From the NCBI GenBank assembly GCA_038124905.1, contig JAYPCW010000034.1, positions 1 through 11,325 on the forward strand: DNA of 11,325 bases, in the 5' to 3' direction. Within the stretch, counting starts at the first letter, position 1, and the number at the start of each line of letters is the position of its first letter. The notes below the pieces were generated by a model. It worked only from the letters and a program-made list of their open reading frames with translations. It did not search any database and was not told where the DNA came from. Shown here in pieces: positions 1-6,816 of this stretch. This DNA comes from ATZT02 sp038124905. Lineage in GTDB: Bacteria > Actinomycetota > Actinomycetes > S36-B12 > UBA5976. The position numbers and the translations under genes are program-made.

Positions 1-1
1 T

Positions 2-442
2 GAAGATATTCAAAGAGTTAAAAGTGCCTGTGGCGATGCGCACCTAAAAGTAATTTTAGAAACTGGTGAGTTAAATACTTATGACAATGTAAAACGCGCT
101 TCTTGGCTGGCTATGTTAGCCGGGGCTGACTTCATAAAGACGTCAACTGGAAAAATCTCACCTGCTGCTACCCTGCCAGTCACTTTGGTGATGTTGCAAG
201 CAATCAGAGATTTTCACAAAGCAACCTTAAAAAAAATCGGCATGAAGCCAGCTGGTGGAATTAAAACCACAAAAGACGCCTTGAAGTACCTAGTTTTGGT
301 CAAAGAGACGCTAGGTGATGCCTGGTTAACCCCAGACTTATTTCGATTAGGAGCATCTTCACTTTTGAATGATTTATTGATGCAACGACAAAGAATGAAA
401 TCTGGTCATTATTCCGGCCCTGACTATGTGAGTATTGATTAA
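2..442 (+). CDS. deoC: Deoxyribose-phosphate aldolase (DERA), 3' part; 5' end outside window
   Basis: This enzyme cleaves 2-deoxyribose-5-phosphate to glyceraldehyde-3-phosphate and acetaldehyde in the cytoplasm, the last sugar step of deoxynucleoside catabolism. The open frame runs from base 2 with no stop, so the 146 visible residues are the C-terminal part of a longer protein; the Met at base 113 is internal. Visible residues 17-24 read VILETGEL, and residues 41-51 contain the GADFIKTSTGK motif, whose first Lys (visible residue 46, codon 137-139) is the Schiff-base lysine of the family. A second conserved Lys lies in KPAGG (visible residue 82). The C-terminus with FRLGASSLL and a further tail of about 25 residues matches the longer DERA type found in actinobacteria and animals. 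It ends TAA two bases before the ALDH start, so the two are probably one transcript. The acetaldehyde product explains the following ALDH genes. Confidence 0.95.
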   Translation, partial: EDIQRVKSACGDAHLKVILETGELNTYDNVKRASWLAMLAGADFIKTSTGKISPAATLPVTLVMLQAIRDFHKATLKKIGMKPAGGIKTTKDALKYLVLVKETLGDAWLTPDLFRLGASSLLNDLLMQRQRMKSGHYSGPDYVSID

Positions 443-444
443 TT

Positions 445-1884
445 ATGGTTTTTGAATACGCCCCCGCCCCAGAATCAACCTCGATTGTGGATATTCAAAC
501 TTCTTATGGGTTGTTTATCAATGGCAAGTTTGTTAAATCAAAAGATGGCAAACGCTACAAAACCATAAACCCAGCTACCGAAGAAGTGCTTAGTGAAATA
601 GTTTTAGCCGGCAAAAAAGATGTGGATGCCGCAGTAAAAGCAGCCAGAAATGCCTATGGAAAATGGTCTAAGCTACCTGGAGCTACTCGCGGGAAATATC
701 TCTATCGAATTGCCCGGATCTTGCAAGAAAGATCGCGCGAATTTGCTGTTTTAGAAAGCATTAATAACGGTAAACCAATTCGCGAAAGTCGCGATGTTGA
801 TCTGCCATTAGTTGCCGCTCACTTCTTTCATTACGCCGGCTGGGCTGACAAACTTGAATATGCTGGAGTTGGCTCAAACCCACAGAGTCTAGGTGTTGCT
901 GGGCAAATTATTCCCTGGAACTTCCCGATGTTGATGTTAGCTTGGAAGATCGCACCTGCTCTTGCTGCAGGTAACACCGTAGTTTTAAAACCGGCAGAAA
1001 CAACTCCGCTTACTGCGCTGCTTTTTGCTGAAGTCTGTCAACAAGCAGAATTACCTCCAGGTGTAGTAAACATAATTACCGGTGCTGGCGAAACAGGTAG
1101 CGCACTAGTCAATCACCCAAATATAAATAAAGTTGCGTTCACTGGATCAACTGAAGTTGGTCGACTTATTGCTTCAAGTGTGGCTGGCACCAATAAGAAA
1201 GTGACTTTAGAACTAGGCGGAAAAGCCGCCAATATAGTTTTTGATGATGCTGCGATTGATCAGGCAGTTGAAGGAATTATCAATGGAATCTTTTTTAACC
1301 AAGGTCACGTTTGCTGCGCCGGGTCAAGGCTATTAGTTCAAGAGTCAGTAAAAGATGAATTGTTAGATTTACTCTATGAGCGGATGCAAACTTTGCGAGT
1401 TGGTGACCCATTAGATAAAAATACTGATGTTGGGGCAATTAATTCGGCGTCGCAATTGGCAAAAATTCAAGAATTAGCCGAGTCGGGCGATACTGAAGGT
1501 GCAGATCGTTGGACTTTAAAGTGCGAACTGCCAGAAAGAGGCTTTTGGTTTCCACCTACGGTTTTTACCAATGTAACTCAAGCTCATCGAATTGCTAGAG
1601 AAGAAATCTTTGGCCCAGTTTTAAGTGTTTTGACTTTTAGAACTCCCCAAGAAGCAATTGAAAAAGCAAATAACACTCCATTTGGATTAAGCGCTGGTAT
1701 TTGGACTGAAAAGGGCTCAAGGATCCTTGAAGTTGCAAATAATTTACGCGCTGGCGTTGTTTGGGCAAATACTTTTAACAAGTTTGACGCGACCAGCCCC
1801 TTTGGCGGATATAAGGAGTCTGGCTACGGCCGTGAAGGTGGTCGGGTTGGTTTAGAAGCCTATTTAAAGAGTGGTGATAAATAA
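445..1884 (+). CDS. NAD(P)-dependent aldehyde dehydrogenase, catalytically complete; likely acetaldehyde-oxidising, ALDH16-like N-terminal half
   Basis: The protein has 479 residues and a full ALDH fold. The oxyanion-site PWN is at 157-159 (Asn159), the cofactor-binding KPAE at 182-185, FTGSTEVG at 232-239, the general-base Glu256 in ELGGK, the catalytic Cys (Cys290 by alignment, followed by Cys291) in NQGHVCCAGSR, EEIFGPV at 386-392 and SPFGGYKESG at 451-460. All residues needed for oxidation of an aldehyde by a thiohemiacetal mechanism are present. The protein stops at GLEAYLKSGDK and lacks the usual last strand (YxEVKTVW-type) that completes ALDH oligomerisation. The start ATG lies 2 nt after the deoC stop and the end overlaps the next ATG in TAATG. 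Position after deoC suggests acetaldehyde to acetate; substrate specificity is inferred from context only. The gene could be annotated simply as an ALDH family protein. Confidence 0.9.
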   Translation: MVFEYAPAPESTSIVDIQTSYGLFINGKFVKSKDGKRYKTINPATEEVLSEIVLAGKKDVDAAVKAARNAYGKWSKLPGATRGKYLYRIARILQERSREFAVLESINNGKPIRESRDVDLPLVAAHFFHYAGWADKLEYAGVGSNPQSLGVAGQIIPWNFPMLMLAWKIAPALAAGNTVVLKPAETTPLTALLFAEVCQQAELPPGVVNIITGAGETGSALVNHPNINKVAFTGSTEVGRLIASSVAGTNKKVTLELGGKAANIVFDDAAIDQAVEGIINGIFFNQGHVCCAGSRLLVQESVKDELLDLLYERMQTLRVGDPLDKNTDVGAINSASQLAKIQELAESGDTEGADRWTLKCELPERGFWFPPTVFTNVTQAHRIAREEIFGPVLSVLTFRTPQEAIEKANNTPFGLSAGIWTEKGSRILEVANNLRAGVVWANTFNKFDATSPFGGYKESGYGREGGRVGLEAYLKSGDK

Positions 1885-2732
1885 TGAACGATTTATCAAT
1901 CATGAAAACTCATAAATTATTTATTAACGGCGCCTTTCCGCGTAGCGAATCTGGTAGAACCCTTGAACTTAAAAGCTCAAAAGGCCAATTCATTGCCAAC
2001 CTGGCTCGTGCTAGTAAAAAAGATGCCAGAGAAGCTGTGTTGGCCGCACGAAGTGGATTTCAAAAATGGTCAATAGCTACCGCTTATAACCGAGGACAAG
2101 TTTTATACCGGGTTGCCGAAATCATGCAAGGACGAAAAGATCAATTTATTTCTGAACTAGTCACGCAGGGTGCTAGCAAGCGCGACGCAGAAAAAGAAGT
2201 ACAAAACTCTATTGATCGGTGGGTTTGGTATGCCGGATGGAGCGACAAATTGGCCATGGTTAATGGCTCGGCAAACCCTGTTGCTGGTAACTTCTTTAAC
2301 TTTTCAGTACCAGAGCCAACAGGAATTGTAGCGATCATCCCTGAGTCAAAACCAGCACTCTATTCATTAGTTGAGGCGATTGCCGCGGCAATCGTTTCAG
2401 GCAATAGTTGCGTAGTTTTGGTAGCAAAAAATTCTGCGCTGGCTGCAATCAGCTTGGCGGAGTCACTAGCAACAAGTGACGTGCCTGCAGGGGTGGTAAA
2501 TATTTTGACCTGCGATATTGCAGAAGTGGCTCCCCACTTGGCCGCTCATTCTGATGTGAACGCAATTGATTTTACGGGTGTAGCGAATAAAGAATTAGCT
2601 ATCAGCCTAGAAAAAACTGCCGCTGAAAATCTGAAAAGAGTTCTGCGTCCAACAAAAAATGGCACTCACGGTTTAAATCGAATTAAGGCCTGGCTAGAGA
2701 TTAAGACTGTTTGGCATCCCAGAGGCTATTAG
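1884..2732 (+). CDS. Truncated, non-catalytic aldehyde dehydrogenase homologue (pseudoenzyme; ALDH16 second-domain-like)
   Basis: This 282-residue protein is homologous to the N-terminal cofactor domain of ALDHs (HKLFINGAFPRSESG at 10-24, WVWYAGWSDKL at 113-123, PAGVVNIL at 201-208) but has lost the active features. PWN is replaced by PES (153-155), KPAE by AKNS (181-184), and FTGSTEVG by FTGVANKE (230-237). The catalytic domain with ELGGK and the Cys motif is absent. After residue 250 a short linker leads straight to WLEIKTVW (270-277), which resembles the extreme C-terminal strand of ordinary ALDHs. The protein therefore looks like an ALDH with about 200 internal residues removed, not one cut off at the end. 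The reading frame is intact and its start overlaps the upstream stop by 1 nt, with a weak GAGTGGTG Shine-Dalgarno before it; Met7 (1902) is an alternative start. A structural or regulatory partner of the upstream ALDH is the likely role. Decay to a pseudogene is less likely given the clean frame. Confidence 0.8.
   Translation: MNDLSIMKTHKLFINGAFPRSESGRTLELKSSKGQFIANLARASKKDAREAVLAARSGFQKWSIATAYNRGQVLYRVAEIMQGRKDQFISELVTQGASKRDAEKEVQNSIDRWVWYAGWSDKLAMVNGSANPVAGNFFNFSVPEPTGIVAIIPESKPALYSLVEAIAAAIVSGNSCVVLVAKNSALAAISLAESLATSDVPAGVVNILTCDIAEVAPHLAAHSDVNAIDFTGVANKELAISLEKTAAENLKRVLRPTKNGTHGLNRIKAWLEIKTVWHPRGY
2377..2394. repeat. Perfect 18-bp palindrome inside the truncated ALDH gene
   Basis: The arms CGATTGCCG and CGGCAATCG abut with no spacer. 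The palindrome lies within codons for an Ala/Ile-rich stretch (about residues 165-170) of the truncated ALDH. No function is evident and chance is possible. With no loop it would make a poor RNA hairpin, but it could be a protein-binding site. Confidence 0.4.
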
Positions 2733-3835
2733 AAAGTTATCCCTAGTTCTTCAGCAACTTTTGCATACCCGGGCTTTATAACCCCATTAATTAACGCTAA
2801 GCGTTCATCAAAAGGTATAAAAGCACTCTTCATCGCGTTCACCGTTAGCCACTGTAGATCTTTTAATGTAAAGCCTGCTTCATGAACTAAAAGATACATT
2901 TCTTTGCTCATAAAAGTATCGCTCATTAAGCGGTTATCGGTATTTACGGTAACTCGAAACTGTAGTTTTCTCAAAAGTGAAATTGGATGCTCTTTAATAC
3001 TTTTCGCAGCACCAGTTTGCACGTTTGATGACGGGCACATTTCTAGCGGCACTCTTCTATCTCTTACATAAGCCGCCATCGGCCCTAGAACTGGATTGTT
3101 ATCGCTGTCAAAAGATATGTCATCAACAATTCTTACTCCATGACCTAAGCGATCTGTACCACAAATTTGCACGGCTTCCCAAATTGAAGGTAGGCCAAAT
3201 GCTTCGCCGGCATGTATTGTCATGTGAAAATTTGCTTGCCGAATTGCGTCAAAGGCATCTAAGTGACGAGTGGGTGGATAACCCGCTTCTTTTCCGGCAA
3301 TATCAAAACCAACTACACCTTTATCTCGCCATTTAATGGCAAGTTGCGCAATTTCGCTACTGCGTGCTGCAGTGCGCATTGCTGTAAGCAATAAACCAAT
3401 TCGAATGGTTTTACCTTGCGCCTGCATCTCTTTTTCGCCACGTTTAAACCCAGCAAGCATTTGCTCAACTACTTCATCTAGCGAAAGGCCTTTTTCTTGC
3501 AATAATTCTGGCGCCATTCTGATTTCGGCATAAACCACACCATCATTAGCTAAATCTTCAACCGCTTCAAAAGCTACTCTTTCAATTGCGGCTGGAGTTT
3601 GCATTACCCCAACTGTGTGCACAAAAGCTTCTAGGTATGTTTCTAATGAACCAGAATCGCAGGCTTCTCGAAACCAATTAGCTAGCGCGACCGGGTCTTG
3701 GGTGGGCAACTTGTCATATCCGGTTTCTTTAGCCAGCGCGGCGATTGTTGCCGGGCGAACTCCCCCGTCTAAATGGTCATGTAAAACCACTTTCGGCAAA
3801 GATTTAACAACTTCTAAACTTAAATTACTGCTCAA
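2729..3835 (-). CDS. add: Adenosine deaminase
   Basis: This cytoplasmic zinc enzyme converts adenosine and deoxyadenosine to inosine and deoxyinosine plus ammonia. The 368 residues carry the metal-site HDH at 19-21 (LHDHLDGG), IHAGEA at 207-212 with His208 and catalytic Glu211, GHGVRI at 231-236 with His232, and NTDN at 298-301 where Asp300 is the last zinc ligand. Classical enzymes have two Asp there; the Asp-Asn form is common in actinobacterial Add as far as I recall. The start is a TTG at 3835-3833, chosen because GAGGAATC precedes it immediately and because the resulting N-terminus puts the HxH motif at the usual distance. It follows the UPF0303 gene by 10 nt, closing the transporter operon. 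Its TAA overlaps by 4 nt the TAG of the convergent truncated ALDH gene, leaving no room for a separate terminator. Confidence 0.95.
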   Translation of the reverse strand: MSSNLSLEVVKSLPKVVLHDHLDGGVRPATIAALAKETGYDKLPTQDPVALANWFREACDSGSLETYLEAFVHTVGVMQTPAAIERVAFEAVEDLANDGVVYAEIRMAPELLQEKGLSLDEVVEQMLAGFKRGEKEMQAQGKTIRIGLLLTAMRTAARSSEIAQLAIKWRDKGVVGFDIAGKEAGYPPTRHLDAFDAIRQANFHMTIHAGEAFGLPSIWEAVQICGTDRLGHGVRIVDDISFDSDNNPVLGPMAAYVRDRRVPLEMCPSSNVQTGAAKSIKEHPISLLRKLQFRVTVNTDNRLMSDTFMSKEMYLLVHEAGFTLKDLQWLTVNAMKSAFIPFDERLALINGVIKPGYAKVAEELGITF

Positions 3836-3845
3836 GATTCCTCAA

Positions 3846-4313
3846 TTATTTATTTTTGAACTTTTCTAGTATCTCCACAGCATACCGGTGATCCTCTACG
3901 TCTGGTAATCCAGAAATTCCAATACCGCCAACCATGCCGGTTCCTTTAACAATTATCGGAACTACCCCGCCATGCGCCGCGTATAAATCTTGGTCTAAGC
4001 CAGAGTCAATTTCAAAGTCTTGGCCCATTTCTTGAAATTTCTTTTTGACCCAAAGACTGGAATGACCAAAGCGATCAGCTGCCTTGAACTTTCTATTTAG
4101 CCACCAATCATTATCTTGCGAGGTGCCCGGCATGCTGGCTTTAAAGACCAAATGATTGCCTTTTCTAACCTCCATGGCGATGGGCGCATCTTGAATAATT
4201 GAAATGGCAAACTGACCTAGCGCTAGTGCTTGGTTGTGGGAAAAACTATCAAAACTTAAATGCTGCTCTTCTGCTTCTAATTGCTTTGTGGAAAAGTCTT
4301 GATATTTATTCAA
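3846..4313 (-). CDS. UPF0303 family protein (haem-degrading/HbpS-like domain), function unknown
   Basis: The 155 residues match the UPF0303 family, which belongs to the broad HbpS/GlcG-like fold (DUF336). Recognisable blocks are ALALG (29-33), PGTSQDND (62-69), RFGHSS (81-86), YAAHGG (111-116) and GISGLPDVEDH (132-142). There is no signal peptide or membrane segment, so it should be cytoplasmic. The start is TTG at 4313-4311, overlapping the TGA of the ABC ATPase gene as TTGA, with GGTGGAG placed 7 nt upstream. This indicates translational coupling. Its place between the transporter ATPase and adenosine deaminase suggests a part in nucleoside use, for example ligand binding or handling of a by-product, but the biochemical role is not known to me and haem binding should not be assumed. 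Confidence 0.85.
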   Translation of the reverse strand: MNKYQDFSTKQLEAEEQHLSFDSFSHNQALALGQFAISIIQDAPIAMEVRKGNHLVFKASMPGTSQDNDWWLNRKFKAADRFGHSSLWVKKKFQEMGQDFEIDSGLDQDLYAAHGGVVPIIVKGTGMVGGIGISGLPDVEDHRYAVEILEKFKNK

Positions 4314-5821
4314 TTAGTATCTCCACCAGCCATTAATCTACCAACTTTGTTACGCTCTGCGTCTTTTTGATCCAGTACGGCAACAATTTTTCCAGCGTAT
4401 ATAACTGCAACACGATCTGCTAATCCCAAAACTTCATCTAACTCTGCAGAAACCAATAATACAGCAGCACCATTATCTCGAGCTTGAACGATTTGATTAT
4501 GAATAAATTCTATAGAGCCAACATCAACGCCACGTGTTGGTTGAGCCGCAATTAATAGTTCTGGTTCCCAAGCTAATTCACGAGCGATCACTAGTTTCTG
4601 CTTATTTCCACCAGAGAGTGAGCCAGCTCTAGTTTCAATTGAGGGAGTTCTAACGTCAAATTTATCAACTAATGAGCCAGCAAGTTTCTTTATTGGTCCG
4701 GATTGCCGAACTCCTCTCCTAGAGAATTCCGCTTCATCAAATCTATTTAGCACGAGGTTGTCGGCTATCGAATAAGAGGCGACTAAGCCATCTCGTTCGC
4801 GATCTTCTGGAACGTGAGCCACCCCCATTTCATGCACTTGATGCGGTGACGCATCAGTTGCGTCTTTATTATTGATAAGAACTTTTCCAGATTCAATTTT
4901 TCTAAGGCCAGTGATCCCTTGCACCAATTCTCGCTGTCCGTTTCCTTCGACTCCTGCGATTCCAACTATTTCACCGGCTCTAACAGATAGTGAAAGATTA
5001 TTTACTGCAACCAGATTCCGATCGTCTTTTACCACTAAGTTTTCAATCTTTAAAACTTCAGCTTTTGGTTGCGCAGGTTCTTTTTTAACGTCTAACACCA
5101 CCGGTCGGCCGACCATCATCTGCGCTAATCCCGATTGGTCTGTTTGGCTTGGTTTAGTTTCGCCCACCAATTTTCCGTTGCGCAAAACCACTACTCGATC
5201 AGCTACCGCCAAGACTTCTCTCAATTTATGGGTAATAAAAATAACGCCAACCCCTTGCTTGGCAAACCCGCGCATTACTTCTAGTAATTCATCGGTTTCT
5301 TGTGGAGTCAAAACGGCGGTTGGCTCATCCAAAATTAACAACTTCGCATCACGATAAAGAACTTTTAAAATTTCCACTCTTTGTTGGGTTCCCACTGGCA
5401 GGTCTTCTATTTTTGCCGAAGGGTCAACAACTAATCCATATTTTTCACTTAATTTGGCTACATCATTTTCTGCTTGTCGAGAATCATAAAGACCTAAGTG
5501 TTTCTTTTCGGCGCCTAAAGCCACATTTTCTGCAACACTAAAAACTGGCACCAATTGAAAGTGCTGATGAACCATGCCAATACCCAGATCGATTGCTTGT
5601 TTTGGTGACTGTATTTCAACCTTTTTTCCATCAAAATAAATTTCACCCGAATCAGGTGGATACAGCCCATAAATCATTTTTACTAAAGTCGATTTCCCTG
5701 CTCCGTTTTCACCTAATAAAGCAACGATTTCTCCTGGATTAACCGTAAGCGAAATATTGTCATTTGCCAGTACGCCAGGAAATTGTTTTGAAACAGACCT
5801 CACTTCTAGTAATGCAGTCAC
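4310..5821 (-). CDS. Nucleoside ABC transporter ATP-binding protein, two ABC domains (NupO/YufO-like)
   Basis: This is the ATPase of a BmpA-type nucleoside importer, a fusion of two nucleotide-binding domains (503 residues). Domain 1 has a full Walker A GENGAGKST (37-45), Q-loop Gln86, Walker B LLILDEPT (161-168) and H-loop His198, but a poor signature (PVGTQ, 142-146). Domain 2 has a degenerate Walker A, GVEGNGQRE (290-298), without the Lys, AAQPT (425-429) in place of the Walker B acidic pair, and Ser458 at the H-loop, but a good signature LSGGNKQK (402-409). Only the composite site made of Walker A1 with signature 2 should hydrolyse ATP, which is usual for the RbsA/NupO type. The start is GTG, supported by AGGAGGG 6 nt upstream inside the end of the permease gene. 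The gene lies 2 nt after that permease's TAA and overlaps the next start by 4 nt. Confidence 0.93.
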   Translation of the reverse strand: MTALLEVRSVSKQFPGVLANDNISLTVNPGEIVALLGENGAGKSTLVKMIYGLYPPDSGEIYFDGKKVEIQSPKQAIDLGIGMVHQHFQLVPVFSVAENVALGAEKKHLGLYDSRQAENDVAKLSEKYGLVVDPSAKIEDLPVGTQQRVEILKVLYRDAKLLILDEPTAVLTPQETDELLEVMRGFAKQGVGVIFITHKLREVLAVADRVVVLRNGKLVGETKPSQTDQSGLAQMMVGRPVVLDVKKEPAQPKAEVLKIENLVVKDDRNLVAVNNLSLSVRAGEIVGIAGVEGNGQRELVQGITGLRKIESGKVLINNKDATDASPHQVHEMGVAHVPEDRERDGLVASYSIADNLVLNRFDEAEFSRRGVRQSGPIKKLAGSLVDKFDVRTPSIETRAGSLSGGNKQKLVIARELAWEPELLIAAQPTRGVDVGSIEFIHNQIVQARDNGAAVLLVSAELDEVLGLADRVAVIYAGKIVAVLDQKDAERNKVGRLMAGGDTN

Positions 5822-5823
5822 TG

Positions 5824-6816
5824 TTAGCCCTCCTTTTTATAAGGTTGTCCAACAGCGCCTGGAGGCCGAACCTTTCCTGCTGCTAAGGAGAGAATAATTA
5901 AAGTCATTACATACGGGAGCATGTTAATTAACTGTTGCGGAATATTTATGACTTCGTCAGCTTGTAATTGACTTGCCATTCCACTAGCGAATCCGAAAAA
6001 CAGTGCAGCTGCCATCGCGCCAAAGGGATTCCAGGCTCCAAAAATCATTATCGCTAATGCCAAAAATCCGCGTCCGGCAGTAAATCCACGCTCGAACCAA
6101 CCTGCGGCATCTAATGAAAGGTATGCACCGGCGGTTCCTGCTAAGACACCAGCGATTGCAACATTTAAAATGCGCGTTCGATAAACATTTATTCCCGCGG
6201 TATCAGCCGCACTGGGGTACTCGCCGACCGCACGAGTTCGCAATCCCCACTTTGAAGTGAATAGCATCACCTGTAGAACTACTACCAAAATCAATGTTGC
6301 ATAAACAAAAATACTTTTGTTGAAAAACACCTGACCAATTAACGGAATTTGTGACAAGTATGGAATCTCTATTCGAGGAACTATTGCTGGCAAGGATTGA
6401 CCGGGTGTGTAGTAAAAAGAAGTTATTCCAGCGGCAACTATATTTATCACAACACCAGCAATGATTTGATCCATTTCCCATTTAACTGCCGCTATACCCA
6501 AAAAAGCACCAGCTAGTAAGCCCGAGGCCATACCTAAAAAGGCCCCAATTATTAGGCTTCCGGTGGCAACTGCAGCGAAAAAAGCTACAAAAGCGCTGAG
6601 AAGCATTTGCCCCTCAATACCGATATTTACCACTCCGCTTCGCTCTCCGATAATTCCCACCATCGCTGCCAAAATCAGTGGTAACGCATAACTCAATGAG
6701 AAGTTTAAAATGGATGTAGTTCTAACTGAATCCCAAAAGTAGAATCCATATGCGATTACTATCACTAGTAACGTAGAAAGTACCGCCTTTTGGTGGCGCT
6801 GAAGAAATTTACTCAT
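5824..6816 (-). CDS. Nucleoside ABC transporter permease (NupQ/YufQ-like)
   Basis: This is an integral-membrane permease of the branched-chain/ribose type (BPD_transp_2), with many hydrophobic segments across about 330 residues and the family motif VVNIGIEGQMLL near residue 65. It should pair with the larger permease upstream to form the channel. The frame is open from an ATG at 6825, but I prefer the in-frame ATG at 6816: it forms an ATGA overlap with the stop of the upstream permease and has AGGA 8 nt before it, whereas the 6825 codon sits directly on the AGG with no spacing. The C-terminus is hydrophilic (AVGQPYKKEG). The next gene's ribosome binding site is embedded in its last codons. 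Confidence 0.92.
   Translation of the reverse strand: MSKFLQRHQKAVLSTLLVIVIAYGFYFWDSVRTTSILNFSLSYALPLILAAMVGIIGERSGVVNIGIEGQMLLSAFVAFFAAVATGSLIIGAFLGMASGLLAGAFLGIAAVKWEMDQIIAGVVINIVAAGITSFYYTPGQSLPAIVPRIEIPYLSQIPLIGQVFFNKSIFVYATLILVVVLQVMLFTSKWGLRTRAVGEYPSAADTAGINVYRTRILNVAIAGVLAGTAGAYLSLDAAGWFERGFTAGRGFLALAIMIFGAWNPFGAMAAALFFGFASGMASQLQADEVINIPQQLINMLPYVMTLIILSLAAGKVRPPGAVGQPYKKEG

Noticed and set aside
1875..1910. Programmed -1 frameshift fusing the two ALDH frames into one chain
   Set aside because: The frames are offset as needed, but I see no slippery heptamer and no obvious downstream stem. The TAATG overlap with an in-frame ATG is explained well by termination-reinitiation.
1884..2732. 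Truncated ALDH as a recent pseudogene or sequencing frameshift
   Set aside because: The frame is clean to a stop, the protein ends with an ALDH-like C-terminal strand, and no continuation of the missing catalytic domain is visible in other frames before add. This fits a designed internal deletion rather than a break.
2933..2941. Loss of the second active-site Asp in adenosine deaminase (NTDN instead of NTDD)
   Set aside because: As far as I recall this variant is usual in actinobacterial Add proteins, and the zinc-binding Asp and the rest of the site are intact, so it is probably not a defect.
4310..5821. Degenerate second ATP site of the ABC ATPase as a sign of inactivation
   Set aside because: Loss of Walker A Lys and the Walker B acidic pair in domain 2 is normal in this double-domain sugar/nucleoside transporter family; one composite site remains complete.
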